A stretch of 64,000 nucleotides of DNA. Source: Calothrix sp. PCC 7716. Lineage in GTDB: Bacteria > Cyanobacteriota > Cyanobacteriia > Cyanobacteriales > Nostocaceae. Shown piece by piece: positions 47,400 through 57,533 of this stretch. The DNA lies in NCBI RefSeq assembly GCF_019977735.1, contig NZ_AP025018.1, positions 9,118,580-9,182,579 on the forward strand, given 5' to 3'. Position numbers and translations under genes: made by a program. The notes under the pieces are model-generated. The model searched no databases and was not told where the DNA came from. It saw nothing but the letters and a program-made list of their open reading frames with translations. Position 1 is the stretch's first letter. Each line of letters starts with the position of its first letter.

Positions 47400-50300
47400 A
47401 TGAGTAAGAAAGGTAATTATTCATCGAAAAAATGCCCCTGTCTTATTTGCCAAAAAACAAAAGGTTGTAAAAAAAATTTTGATGGTAGTCTCTTCTGCTA
47501 TCACTCAAAACCAGAAGAGGCGCCTTCCGGTTACGTGTACATCCGAGAGTTATCAGGTGGCATGGGGCAAGAGTTTATTGAGCCAAGGGTTGTAGATGAA
47601 TTATTGAAAGCAGCTACATCTATTCAAAGTCGAGGAAAAAAGGCATCGGCTAGGGAGATGTCTCTTTTAACTAATTTACCTGCATCTTGGGCTATGGCGG
47701 TACAAAAAGCTTATCCATCAAATTTTCCAGAATGGAACCATAACAATAATATGAGTTACAATAAACCAAAGCCAAAAAGCACTCACACGCTTATGGAAAA
47801 TTTTCCACAAGCGTCAAAACAGGAAGTTTTAAGTGAGCTAGAACGGGACAAGCAATATAGACAGGTATTAAATCAGTTACAACTGCAAGAGACTCACCGC
47901 AATCATCTAAAACAAGCGCGTGGGTTAAGTGAGTTTATTGACTATATAGGTTTCCGCTCATGGCAGTCCATCCAAGTATCCAACGTTAGTGCTGGCTTAC
48001 CAGGCGTAGTTAAGCGAGATGCTTTGTTTTATTTATGGGGCGCCAAAGGTATTTTCTTACCAATGCACAACGAATTGGAACAAATTATTGCATTTCAATT
48101 ACTGGCAGATAATAAAGAGACTGGTAAGTATAAGTGGGGTTCTTCAGAACCAGTTGATGGAAATGGCCCACGCTTAAATAATGGGGAAATGCCTATTTGT
48201 TTCTGTCGTCCTCAAAAAGTTCAATTAGAGTCTGTTGGTTTTGCTGAGGGAGTTTTAAAGGCTTGGTCAGTAGCTTGTTTTCTACAACAAATAATAATTG
48301 GGGCGCCGGGAGCAATTTGGGACTGTAGCCCAAAGTTACTCAAGCGTTACTTGGAAAAATTTGCTTCTGAAAGAAATATTGAGCTTACAGATGTGATTAT
48401 TGACTTGTATGTTGATGCTGGGATGCTGACAAATCAGCACATTATGCATCGTTACTATGAAACAATTAAGTTACTTCAAGAATGGGAATGTAAGCCAAGA
48501 ATTGCTTGGTGGGGTCAATTTACTAAAGACAAGCCAGATATTGATGACTTGATTATTCAAGGAAATCAATCTCAAATAACTTATATTTCGGTTGATGAAT
48601 GGATGAAGCTTTGGCCTATTGAGATACGCTATTGTTTACTAAATGACGATGCACGGTTCGACACACAAGATTGGGTGGCGCCTGTACAGCATCCTCATCG
48701 GTCAGAGTTAGGGTATTGGAAAAAAATGTTGAAAGATTTGGAAGATAGTTTGGAATGGGAATGGATTCCCAAAGCTGGCTTCAGCTTTATCGTTGAGCGA
48801 GAACTGATAGGAACGAATAATACCTTTGGTGGATTAATTTTACTTTGCAAGCGTAGTTATGACCCAGTGTCAGAGCAAGACCGAGTAGTAGTCCCAGCAG
48901 AAGCATTACACAAGGTTACAGATTTTATTAATTGTCTGGCGCGTTCTACTGGAAAGGTTTACTTGGTCAATAAGCTTAAGCAAGAAGAACTTCATAAATA
49001 CTTGCACAAAGAAATAGCTGCTTATCGCGCGCGTGGAGGCAAAGTGTATAAACTATCTGAACGTATTGGTCGCCAGTCTGACGGGACTTGGGTATTTCCT
49101 GATTGTCAAATATCTGCCCAAGGACGTTTTATTACAGAGTCAGAATCAGGCTGGGTTTTCAACCATGCTCTGATTGCCAAAGAAAAAATTCCCCTCCCTA
49201 AAATAAATCAAGACTTACAAGAAGATGTTTTGAAACGTTTGGTTGCTGCAATGCGGAGCTTCTTTGGAGAATCTGGATTTATGCCGGCATTTTTCACAAT
49301 GGCTTTTAATGTTGCTGGTCTGTTTTACGATGAAATCCAAGAAGAGGAAGGTTTCTTCCCGGTTTTAGGGCTTTATGGTGATGCTGGAACAGGAAAAACA
49401 ATCGCAGCAAATACAGCACTTTCATTACTGGGTTTAGACCATCGAGCAGCACTCCATAAAACCTCTGAAAGTGCTTATCACGAACGATTTAAGCTTATGG
49501 GTGGATTGACGCAGTTTCTTGATGACCCCGATAAAGCTCAAATTGCTTGGATTTGTCAGCAAGTGAAAACACATTATGGCGCCGGGTCACGCTTTGTCAG
49601 AGAAAATAATCAAGACCCTCATAGTCCCCTGATGGTCGCTTCTAATTATTCGATTGGGGATGATGACCCAATAGTTCTGTCTCGGTTGGTTCGCTTAGTT
49701 TTTGAAGAAACTCCTAACGTTATTGCTTTTAGCGAACTACGCTCAGTTTCTCGCGTTTGTTCGTCTGTTTTACCTGAGTTAATTAAATTCGGCTATCCCC
49801 AAGAAGAAGTTAAAAATTTAGAATCCCAACTAATAGCAAAGTTACCAGCAGCTCATGCGAGGTTAGCATCAAGTTTAGCGCTTGTTGGGTACTATGCTTT
49901 TCGATTGGCTGAACTAAGTGGCGCCGTATCCAAAACAGAAGTTTGGAAATACCTTTCGTTATTATGTGGTGATGCTAACGAAGATGAATCAAAAAAAGCT
50001 TCGCTTGATGATTTTATCGATAGACTTTTGATATTACGGTCACAAACAGAAATTGGTGAGTGGAATTGCCGCCTAATTACCGAAGATGGTAACTCGGAAA
50101 ATTGTAACTATAAATCACTCGCGGTTTACCTACATGGAGTTTGGTCGTTGATGTCGCGTTACTTTAAAAACGACTTACCTTATAGTCAAAAAATGATTCG
50201 CCAACAAATTGAAAAAGCAGGAGGTAAGACCTGTAGCAAGCAGAAGTTCCACTGTGACAAAGACTCGTCAATTATGTATGGGCGCCTGAAAGTCAATTTT

Positions 50301-50450
50301 AGACTTGATACTGATGGAACTCCCATGCTTCCTTGTCCTCCAGAAATGGTAACTCGCAGTTGTGTGGAAATACCGATTGGGTTGCTTTTAGACCGAGTGC
50401 ATAGCTTTGAAATGCTTCACGAATCAAATATTGAAGCTGAAGAAGCATAG
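47400..50450 (+). CDS. primase-helicase-like replication protein of mobile element
   Basis: The 1016-residue protein has an N-terminal zinc-finger-like segment (CPCLICQKTKGCKKN, FCYH). A DUF3854/Toprim-like part follows at about 230-400 (ESVGFAEGVLKAW, DVIIDLYVDAGM, KPDIDDLI). A P-loop helicase domain near 660 has Walker A GLYGDAGTGKTIAAN, TQFLDDPDKAQIA and ASNYSIGDDDPIVLSRLVRLVF. This layout matches replication proteins of cyanobacterial plasmids and integrated elements, which prime and unwind DNA. Its presence suggests the element can replicate after excision or transfer. It is coupled to the ParB-like gene. Confidence 0.72.
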   Translation: MSKKGNYSSKKCPCLICQKTKGCKKNFDGSLFCYHSKPEEAPSGYVYIRELSGGMGQEFIEPRVVDELLKAATSIQSRGKKASAREMSLLTNLPASWAMAVQKAYPSNFPEWNHNNNMSYNKPKPKSTHTLMENFPQASKQEVLSELERDKQYRQVLNQLQLQETHRNHLKQARGLSEFIDYIGFRSWQSIQVSNVSAGLPGVVKRDALFYLWGAKGIFLPMHNELEQIIAFQLLADNKETGKYKWGSSEPVDGNGPRLNNGEMPICFCRPQKVQLESVGFAEGVLKAWSVACFLQQIIIGAPGAIWDCSPKLLKRYLEKFASERNIELTDVIIDLYVDAGMLTNQHIMHRYYETIKLLQEWECKPRIAWWGQFTKDKPDIDDLIIQGNQSQITYISVDEWMKLWPIEIRYCLLNDDARFDTQDWVAPVQHPHRSELGYWKKMLKDLEDSLEWEWIPKAGFSFIVERELIGTNNTFGGLILLCKRSYDPVSEQDRVVVPAEALHKVTDFINCLARSTGKVYLVNKLKQEELHKYLHKEIAAYRARGGKVYKLSERIGRQSDGTWVFPDCQISAQGRFITESESGWVFNHALIAKEKIPLPKINQDLQEDVLKRLVAAMRSFFGESGFMPAFFTMAFNVAGLFYDEIQEEEGFFPVLGLYGDAGTGKTIAANTALSLLGLDHRAALHKTSESAYHERFKLMGGLTQFLDDPDKAQIAWICQQVKTHYGAGSRFVRENNQDPHSPLMVASNYSIGDDDPIVLSRLVRLVFEETPNVIAFSELRSVSRVCSSVLPELIKFGYPQEEVKNLESQLIAKLPAAHARLASSLALVGYYAFRLAELSGAVSKTEVWKYLSLLCGDANEDESKKASLDDFIDRLLILRSQTEIGEWNCRLITEDGNSENCNYKSLAVYLHGVWSLMSRYFKNDLPYSQKMIRQQIEKAGGKTCSKQKFHCDKDSSIMYGRLKVNFRLDTDGTPMLPCPPEMVTRSCVEIPIGLLLDRVHSFEMLHESNIEAEEA

Positions 50451-50669
50451 TAACTCCCATAACATTCAAGCGTCCTAGGACTAAACCTGGTAACTGCTGA
50501 AATGTTTATAAAACAGTCATTTCAAGAATTTTGAACAAGATTGTTACCACAGTTTCCGCCTTGATTCAACGAAATAGTGTTTTAGGAACAAAAACACCTT
50601 TTCGTCAAAATAAAGTTCAGGGCGTAAAATAATAGTAAAATCTCCTAAACTTTAAAAGGCTGGCAATAT

Positions 50670-51221
50670 ATGACAGTAACTACTGCCAAATGGACGCTTG
50701 ATGATTATCACCTCATGATTCAAGTCGGTCTCTTAAAAGGCCGTAACGTCGAACTATTAAACGGAGAAATTGTTGAGATGCCACCAGAAGGTCCTGAACA
50801 TGCCCAGTTAAGTACGGATGCAGGTGATTATCTGCGTCCTTTGCTTGGAGAGAGAGCAATTGTGCGTGATGCAAAGCCAATTACAATACCTGCAACTGGT
50901 TCGGAGCCAGAACCTGACCTGGCGATTGTCCAACCACTAAGAACGCTTTATCGAACCCGTCACCCATACCCTGAAAACGTCTTTTTGATTATTGAATATT
51001 CAAACACCAGCTTAAGCAAAGACTTAGATGCTAAAAAAAAGGCTTATGCTATGGCAGGTATTTTGGAATATTGGATTGTAGATTTAAAGAATCGGCTTCT
51101 CAAAGTCTTTCGTAACCCAGTTAACAATGATTATATGGATGAAATAACGCTTTTAGAAGGAGAGGTTAGTCCTGTTTCTTTTCCTGAGATAAAGATTCCT
51201 GTAGAACGGTTATTAACATAA
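50670..51221 (+). CDS. Uma2 family (DUF820) putative restriction-like endonuclease
   Basis: The 183-residue protein has the Uma2 signatures WTLDDYHLMIQVGLLKGRNV, VELLNGEIVEM, EPEPDLAIV, VFLIIEYSNTSLSKDLDAKK and ILEYWIVDL. These form a PD-(D/E)XK core (D in PDLAIV, E in IIEYS, K in the ALAxK-like KKKAY region). Uma2 genes are extremely numerous in filamentous cyanobacteria and are often mobile. Substrates are not known. A terminator follows. Confidence 0.88.
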   Translation: MTVTTAKWTLDDYHLMIQVGLLKGRNVELLNGEIVEMPPEGPEHAQLSTDAGDYLRPLLGERAIVRDAKPITIPATGSEPEPDLAIVQPLRTLYRTRHPYPENVFLIIEYSNTSLSKDLDAKKKAYAMAGILEYWIVDLKNRLLKVFRNPVNNDYMDEITLLEGEVSPVSFPEIKIPVERLLT

Positions 51222-51317
51222 CTAATACTCAGAAAATAGCCGAATCAATAATTTTTTCACAATAATAAACTTAAAAATTATTGCATATATAAATTCATCT
51301 CTGTTTATAATATTAGC

Positions 51318-51346
51318 CTAAAAGCCGCTATTTTAGCGGCTTTTAG
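51318..51346 (+). terminator. rho-independent terminator after Uma2 gene
   Basis: CTAAAAGCCGCTA and TAGCGGCTTTTAG form a perfect 13-bp stem with a 3-nt loop. The A/T ends make it work in both directions. Confidence 0.85.
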
Positions 51347-51945
51347 CATTTGGACATATTGATTTTTCTAAAATTAGACCAATTTATCTATACTAGTTTA
51401 GGAAATTTATTCTTGTTCTCTATACCTGTGCTTATAGAAAAATAATAAGAGTCAATCAAATTGGCATAAACATCATTTCAGAGAATAATCTCTATACATA
51501 AATCAGGAAAAATTGCATGATATTTTATTTATTATTTATCTTTAAAATTAGTAACTATAGTAACTAAAAGAAATAAACAGTTATTATCCTTGCCGTATCA
51601 GTGTTTCAGCAGTTACTGATTAACGATAACGAAAGAAATATATTTAGTTATTTGAGTTACTTGTTAACAAGTAGTATTTTACGTATGCTACGCAGATATC
51701 AAATGATAATAAATTTACTTATTTTCAGCTATTATACGTATTTTTAAACATTCATTTTATACTTTGCATTATAATGTTAACAATATTATTACTTAATATA
51801 ACTAAGGTTTAAAGTAATATAAGTTACGTATCAACAAATTTAATTTGGCTGGAGAAAAATTTCATCAATATCAGCCAAATGTCTTATTTTTATTCATCTG
51901 ATAATGAGGTAAAAGGATAGATAACACTCAGTTGTTTCTGTGACT
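51347..51945. other. AT-rich leader of the type IV secretion operon
   Basis: About 600 bp with no gene. It is very AT-rich and presumably carries the promoter of the secretion operon. A small dyad ACGTATGCTACG... near 51680 is the only structure noticed. Confidence 0.45.
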
Positions 51946-52560
51946 ATGGAATCAAATGCAAACAACAAAAATTCGGAATTTCCGAAACTTAATCTTCTAA
52001 AATATCCAATTTGTCCTTTATCCGTGATAGCAAGTGGAGTGATGATACTGGATATAAGCATTAATCAGAGCTTTGCTGGCATTGTACAGTTAACCATGTT
52101 TGCTGTTGGTGGAGTTGCAATAATTTGGCGCCGTAAGTTCAATCGATGCTTGAATTACCTGGTAACGTTTAACAATCGCTATAAGATTACAAGTACTTCA
52201 TTGATTTTGATTGGAACGGCTTTGTTTTTTGATGCCCTTGCCACTCCTGCACAAGCACAGTTCTTCCAAAGTGCAGAAACTTGGATGACAGGACAATTTA
52301 CAGGTGCGGATGAAGCTATTGTTTTATCATTCAACGTACTGCGGGGATTGTTCATACTTTACTTAGGAATTTCTTTGGTAAGAGTTATTCAAGCAGCTCG
52401 CCAAGATGAGGATTGGACAAATTTAGCTCGTACACCGATGATTATCTTAATTGCAGTAACTATGGGCGATATTCTGGCAAATTTGATTATTGGTGGAGGC
52501 GGTGGTGGCGCCGCTGGTGGAGGTGGTGCTGGTGGCGGTGGTGCTGGTGGAGGAGGTTAA
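51946..52560 (+). CDS. VirB2/TrbC-like pilin candidate with glycine-rich tail
   Basis: The protein is 204 residues from the ATG at 51946. A GTG two codons earlier is possible. Hydrophobic segments lie at about 25-45 and 48-62. Then comes a signal-peptide-like stretch ending ATPAQAQFF near residue 107, and two further membrane segments (AIVLSFNVLRGLFILYLGIS; TPMIILIAVTMGDILANLII). The last 22 residues are almost pure Gly/Ala. The two-helix part after AQA is the layout of VirB2 pilins, so the first part may be a long leader. First gene of the operon. Confidence 0.55.
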   Translation: MESNANNKNSEFPKLNLLKYPICPLSVIASGVMILDISINQSFAGIVQLTMFAVGGVAIIWRRKFNRCLNYLVTFNNRYKITSTSLILIGTALFFDALATPAQAQFFQSAETWMTGQFTGADEAIVLSFNVLRGLFILYLGISLVRVIQAARQDEDWTNLARTPMIILIAVTMGDILANLIIGGGGGGAAGGGGAGGGGAGGGG

Positions 52561-52562
52561 AT

Positions 52563-52913
52563 ATGGAGTCAAATAAATCAAAACAGCGTGTTGTTAATGC
52601 GACTTTAGGAAAGCAACCTAACATTGGTCCATTTCCTGCCGACCAATTAATTCCTTGGGCTATAATTTGCGCTTTTTCTTATTACTTGTGTCATGGATTA
52701 CTAAAACTCAACTGGGTTTGGACTATGGCTTGCGCTGCTTGGGGAATTTCTACTTGGTGGATACTGACTGCTAATGGTGCTTGGAGAATTTTGTCAAAGT
52801 TTGTAGCGACACCTAATTGGACAAGAGTACGTTGTTTATATCAGCCAATTATGGAGTCAAAAACCATTAGTACCAAAAAGTCCCGTAGAGTTAAACGCAG
52901 GAGCAGGGGTTGA
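52563..52913 (+). CDS. VirB3-like inner-membrane protein
   Basis: The 116-residue protein (MESNKSKQRVVNATLGKQPN) has a membrane segment LIPWAIICAFSYYLCHGLLK and a second around WTMACAAWGISTWWILT. It ends in a very basic tail (SKTISTKKSRRVKRRSRG). The ribosome-binding site GGAGGAGGT is the end of the preceding gene. The stop overlaps the next start (TGATG). Its place before the VirB4-like ATPase supports the VirB3 call. Confidence 0.6.
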   Translation: MESNKSKQRVVNATLGKQPNIGPFPADQLIPWAIICAFSYYLCHGLLKLNWVWTMACAAWGISTWWILTANGAWRILSKFVATPNWTRVRCLYQPIMESKTISTKKSRRVKRRSRG

Positions 52914-55636
52914 TGGTGAAATCAAAAGTCGGTAAGCGTATTGTTGATAATGGGGAAAGTAAAGTTAGCTTAACACCTGTAGAAGATACATTAGCGCTAG
53001 TTACTATGTTGCAAATCAATCTTCAGGGTCGCTCAATAGGCGCCTACGTTTTAAGAAAAGGAACCGACAACTTTTTGATTCACTTTGGTTTTGAGTGTAT
53101 GGGGGTTCACTCAACGCTACGCACCGAACAAATTGACCCTGTTTTTGATGCTATCGAATCTGGGTTGAAAGATTTACCACAAGGTGAGCGCTTGACGATT
53201 CATTTAGGTTCGTTTACTGACGATACGGTAAGGCAACAGCAGCTAAAGGAATTAACACAAACGGCGCCTAACAAAGAATTGCAATATTTACTAATGGGTG
53301 AGCGTCGTCGAATTCAGCAATTAACTCAGCTTGGGGTTCGCAAACCAAAAATGCTGCGGTTGTATTGCACTTACACAATTGAACCTGATAGTGCTGGAAC
53401 TTCTGATGTTATCGAAAAGCTACTCTCTAAACTCGAACGAGGATGGAAGTCATTTACAGGAGAAATTAGCGAATTACAATTTATTGGCATCGAACGCTTA
53501 TTACAGGCATCTTTTACAGATGGATTTCAACTTTGGGAACAACTACTGTCCAATAAAATGGGTTTGGATATTCGCCCATTAAGCGCGTTGGAACTTTGGG
53601 AAGAAGTTTGGCTGCGGTTTAATGGTACAACTCCTCGCCCCATTCCTCAACTTTTGATTCTAGATGAAGACGGGTTGCGAGAGGAAATTTATTCAGATGT
53701 TGCCCCCGCATCTTTATTAATGGAATCTGAGCTATCAATTCCCGTTGCTGATAGACGCTGGGTGCATATTGGTTCTAAATATATAGGAGCGTTGACATGG
53801 GTAGATAAACCTAGTGGGTGGATGGACAAAGAGCGGCAAATGCGTTATTTGTGGTCTGTTTTATCACGAGAACGAGTCTACGACACTTCAATTTATTGTC
53901 AACTAATGCGAGCAAACGAGACGATAGTCAAAACTAATATGCAGCGTCTTACTAAACAAGCAAACACTTCTGCAACTTTGGCACAAGAGAAAAACTCGGT
54001 TGATGTTAAATCATTGCTTAACATCAAAAAATCTATTGCTGCACAGGAAGAACTTTATGAAGGCGCCGTTCCTATTCATATTGCAGTTGTGTTTTTGGTA
54101 TATCGTCAAAGTCGCGAACAGTTAGATGAAGCTTGTCGTTACTTGCAATCATGCTTCCTGCGTCCAGCATGGGTTGTCAGAGAAACAGAATATCCTTGGC
54201 GCATTTGGCTACAAACTTTTCCTATAACTTGGGAACGCTTGATGACTGCACCGTTTAATCGACGGTTAGTTTATCTCAGTAGCGAGGCGCCTGGACTAAT
54301 GCCATTGGTGCGAACAAAATCTAATGATGACAGGGGCTTGGAATTAATTGCATCAGAAGGAGGAACACCTGTATTTATCAATTTGTATACTCAGCACAAG
54401 AATTTAGGATTATTCGCAACCACGCGCGCGGGTAAAAGTGTTCTGGCATCAGGTATTCTAACGCAAGCACTAGCTCATGGTATGCCAGTGGTAGCAATGG
54501 ATTACCCAAAACCTGATGGAACAAGTACCTTTACTGATTACACTCGGTTTATGGGTGAGGATGGAGCTTACTTTGATATTGGTAAAGAGTCAAGTAATTT
54601 GTTTGAGTTACCTGATTTACGTTTGCTTCCTCCAAAACTCCAGCAAGAAAGGTTTGAAGATTACAAAGATTTTCTTGCTACAGCAATACTGGCAATGGTA
54701 ACTGGTACTCGTCGTGGTTATAGCGGCGCCCAATCACAGGTTATTACCGATACAGTGCGTTCGATTTTAGCACTCGCGCTCAAAGCTTTTTTCAGTGACG
54801 ACTTAATTAGAGACCGTTACGCTGCGGCATACGTCAATCGCTTTGGTTCGGATGAATGGGCTACAATGCCTACTTTGCATGACTTTTTAAGTTTTTGCTC
54901 CCATGAACGCTTACGGCTTGATTCGCTAACAGGTGATACCAAAGCTGCTTTAGAAACTATCCGATTACGGTTAAGATTTTGGCTCTCATCACGGGTTGGT
55001 CAAGCTTTGGCACAACCTTCTACTTTCCGGAGTGACGCACGCTTATTAATCTTTGCTCTACGTAACTTATCTAATGATGAAGACGCCGCAATTTTAAGCT
55101 TAAGCGCTTATAGTGCCGCACTACGCAGAGCTTTAGCCGCACCTGCCAGCATCTTCTTTATTGATGAAAGCCCAATTTTATTTGAATACGATTCGATTGC
55201 CGCACTTGTAGGAAGATTATGCGCCAACGGAGCAAAAGCAGGAATAAGAGTAATTTTATCCGCCCAAGACCCAGATACAATTGCTCAATCTTCATCAGGG
55301 GCGAAGATTTTCCAAAACTTAACTACTCGGCTGATTGGACGTATTCAACCGACTGCAATTGACAGTTTTGTAAACATTTTAAAGTATCCGCAAGAAATTA
55401 TTTCTCGGAATGCAACAGAAAGCTTTTTTCCAAAAAAGGAGGGTGTTTACTCACAATGGCTTTTGGATGATAACGGTATTTATACTTTCTGCCGTTATTA
55501 TCCAGCATTTAATTTGTTAGCAGCAGTAGCTAATAACCCTCAAGAACAAGAGCAACGAACGCTTGCTTTGGCACAGTACCCTGATAAATTTGTGGCTTTG
55601 ACAGAGTTTTCAAAACGATTAGTTGGGTCGATGTAG
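52913..55636 (+). CDS. VirB4/TraC-type conjugation ATPase
   Basis: The protein is 907 residues from the ATG at 52913. Walker A TTRAGKSVLASGIL lies near 500-512, Walker B ASIFFIDESPILFEY near 745-757, with VVAMDYPKPDGTSTF between them and VILSAQDPDTIAQSS after. The N-terminal half is the usual VirB4 membrane-proximal domain. It powers pilus assembly and DNA transfer at the inner membrane. The start overlaps the VirB3-like stop by one base, so translation is coupled. Confidence 0.82.
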   Translation: MVKSKVGKRIVDNGESKVSLTPVEDTLALVTMLQINLQGRSIGAYVLRKGTDNFLIHFGFECMGVHSTLRTEQIDPVFDAIESGLKDLPQGERLTIHLGSFTDDTVRQQQLKELTQTAPNKELQYLLMGERRRIQQLTQLGVRKPKMLRLYCTYTIEPDSAGTSDVIEKLLSKLERGWKSFTGEISELQFIGIERLLQASFTDGFQLWEQLLSNKMGLDIRPLSALELWEEVWLRFNGTTPRPIPQLLILDEDGLREEIYSDVAPASLLMESELSIPVADRRWVHIGSKYIGALTWVDKPSGWMDKERQMRYLWSVLSRERVYDTSIYCQLMRANETIVKTNMQRLTKQANTSATLAQEKNSVDVKSLLNIKKSIAAQEELYEGAVPIHIAVVFLVYRQSREQLDEACRYLQSCFLRPAWVVRETEYPWRIWLQTFPITWERLMTAPFNRRLVYLSSEAPGLMPLVRTKSNDDRGLELIASEGGTPVFINLYTQHKNLGLFATTRAGKSVLASGILTQALAHGMPVVAMDYPKPDGTSTFTDYTRFMGEDGAYFDIGKESSNLFELPDLRLLPPKLQQERFEDYKDFLATAILAMVTGTRRGYSGAQSQVITDTVRSILALALKAFFSDDLIRDRYAAAYVNRFGSDEWATMPTLHDFLSFCSHERLRLDSLTGDTKAALETIRLRLRFWLSSRVGQALAQPSTFRSDARLLIFALRNLSNDEDAAILSLSAYSAALRRALAAPASIFFIDESPILFEYDSIAALVGRLCANGAKAGIRVILSAQDPDTIAQSSSGAKIFQNLTTRLIGRIQPTAIDSFVNILKYPQEIISRNATESFFPKKEGVYSQWLLDDNGIYTFCRYYPAFNLLAAVANNPQEQEQRTLALAQYPDKFVALTEFSKRLVGSM

Positions 55637-55644
55637 GGAGAATT

Positions 55645-56370
55645 ATGAAGAAAATTCAACAAATCACGTATGGTGTTTTTGGCGCTGTAGTAATATCTAC
55701 TATTGGATTAACAAGTGCTTATGCATTAGAAATACCAATCCTTCAAAATAATCCATTAGCTCAACTTTTTGACCAATGGCAACAGCAGCTAACTTCTTTA
55801 AATCAATATGTATCCTCAATTCTTTCTCAGAAACTAGAATCATTAAGTCAATCTTTAAATGAAGATTTGCAAGCGACTATTAATGATACAATAGGCACGT
55901 TAGGATTACCAGATTCTACGGAAGCTAGAGAAAAGATTGAGGATGTTGTGGCAACTTCAGATACATCTGTTAATGGTGTTGAACGAGCAACTAACGAAGT
56001 AGACCGTCAAATTACTCGCGCGGATAGTAACACAACTTTGAGTAAAGCTGGTCAGCTAATTACTAAACAAAAACTCGAAAAAACCCAAACTTCGATTGAA
56101 CAAGTTGAAGCAGATGCGGATGCTGCGAATGAGGAAGTGGTTACGCAAAATGTTATGAAGCGTATTGCTCAACAAAACGCTCAAACAGCAGCTATTTTAG
56201 GAGCGATGCGAACTGATGGTTTAAAATCTCAGCAATCTCAAGATTTGGCAAATCTTAATTTGACTAATATTTCCCGCTCTTTGGATGGTCAAAATCAAGC
56301 TCGTCAGAAGGAAAGTGTTGGTCAAGGTTTTAGTAATTTACGTACAGCAGCACAAGCACGTTTGTTTTGA
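55645..56370 (+). CDS. VirB5/TrbJ-like exported helical protein
   Basis: The 241-residue protein has a signal peptide MKKIQQITYGVFGAVVISTI, cleavage near AYA. An all-helical body rich in Gln, Ala and Asn follows (LFDQWQQQLTSLNQYVSSIL; QNVMKRIAQQNAQTAAILGA), ending ARLF. VirB5-type proteins are minor pilus components with such coiled-coil bodies. GGGAG precedes the start, 9 bp after the ATPase gene. Confidence 0.65.
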   Translation: MKKIQQITYGVFGAVVISTIGLTSAYALEIPILQNNPLAQLFDQWQQQLTSLNQYVSSILSQKLESLSQSLNEDLQATINDTIGTLGLPDSTEAREKIEDVVATSDTSVNGVERATNEVDRQITRADSNTTLSKAGQLITKQKLEKTQTSIEQVEADADAANEEVVTQNVMKRIAQQNAQTAAILGAMRTDGLKSQQSQDLANLNLTNISRSLDGQNQARQKESVGQGFSNLRTAAQARLF

Positions 56371-56420
56371 GGGCAGTAAGTAGTTGGGAGTTCTAAAGTA
56401 AAAATTTGGATTTATGAAAC

Positions 56421-56448
56421 GAACCGCTAAGGACGCTAAGGAAGGGAG
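56421..56448. repeat. dispersed 'CTTAGCG' phrase repeat (reverse orientation)
   Basis: GAACCGCTAAGGACGCTAAG is the reverse form of the phrase seen at 60812-60853. It occupies the only gap (108 bp) in this part of the operon. Confidence 0.55.
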
Positions 56449-56478
56449 GAAGAGAGAAAGAGAGGAGGAGGACTATAT

Positions 56479-57510
56479 ATGTTGTTCTCTCTCCATCTAA
56501 AACTACTACCTTTCTTATTTGCTCAAGCTCAACCCCCTAACCCTGGTCAAGCAGCTTCCACAATTACACAAGATGGTTTAGCTGCGAGTGAAGCTGTGGC
56601 ACAAGCTATGGACAAGATGTGGAGTGATGTGTTGGGGGGTGGATTGTATGGCGCCATTGCCAACCTTGGAACATTCTTTGCTGTTGGCACTTTACTAATT
56701 TTTATCGTCCAATGGACACGGGAGATGGTAGACGGTGATAGTTCTAAAGGGTTTACAGAAATAATCTGGATAATTGTGGTGATAGTCCTACTTGCAAATA
56801 ACGGTAAACCATTAGCTGATGTTACTCAAGGGTTGAGGGGAATAATTAATCAGACAAACCAAACTCTATTAGCTTCAACATCAGCATCTGTCCAGTTGCA
56901 AGAAGCTTACCAGCAAGTAATGCTCAAAACAGGGAGAGGAGATGCGATTCAATCATTAATTGTTCAGTGTAATGCAATTGCTGACCCTACCCAACAAAAT
57001 GAATGCTTGCAAAATGCCTCACAACAAGCTCAAGAAATTGAATCTCAGCTTGATAATGATAATCGTCCAGACTGGCTTAAGGGTATTAGTGATTTTTTTA
57101 ATACCAACATTTTTCAGTTAGCTGTACGTGGCTGGTTGTTAGCGCTGGCTATTGCTTTCCAGTGGATAGTTGAAGTTTGTATGCTACTGACTGCTTTACT
57201 CGGACCGCTTGCTGTGGGAGGTTCATTACTTCCTGTGGGTCAAAAAGCCATTTTTGCGTGGTTAACAGGTTTCTTCTCGGTAGGAATGATAAAGCTCTGT
57301 TTTAATATAATTTCTGGTTTAATCGCCACGATGGTGTTGAATTCTGCTAATAACGACCCAATGATTTTTGCTTTTGCCATTGGCATTCTTGCTCCGATTT
57401 TATCTGTAGTTTTAGCAGCAGGTGGGGGATTGGCAATTTTTAATAGTTTTTCTAGTATTGCAAGTTTTGGACTTTCCACAATAGTTACTAGGATGGTTAA
57501 TAAATTTTAA
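56479..57510 (+). CDS. VirB6/TrbL-like polytopic channel protein
   Basis: The 343-residue protein has about six membrane helices (ANLGTFFAVGTLLIFIVQW; IIWIIVVIVLLANNG; VRGWLLALAIAFQWIVEVCM; FAWLTGFFSVGMIKLCFNI; FAIGILAPILSVVLAAGGGL). A periplasmic loop carries QCNAIADPTQQNECLQNAS. VirB6 family members form part of the inner-membrane DNA channel. GAGGAGGAGG lies upstream. Confidence 0.7.
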   Translation: MLFSLHLKLLPFLFAQAQPPNPGQAASTITQDGLAASEAVAQAMDKMWSDVLGGGLYGAIANLGTFFAVGTLLIFIVQWTREMVDGDSSKGFTEIIWIIVVIVLLANNGKPLADVTQGLRGIINQTNQTLLASTSASVQLQEAYQQVMLKTGRGDAIQSLIVQCNAIADPTQQNECLQNASQQAQEIESQLDNDNRPDWLKGISDFFNTNIFQLAVRGWLLALAIAFQWIVEVCMLLTALLGPLAVGGSLLPVGQKAIFAWLTGFFSVGMIKLCFNIISGLIATMVLNSANNDPMIFAFAIGILAPILSVVLAAGGGLAIFNSFSSIASFGLSTIVTRMVNKF

Positions 57511-57533
57511 ATAACTCAATATTAGGATTTGTT

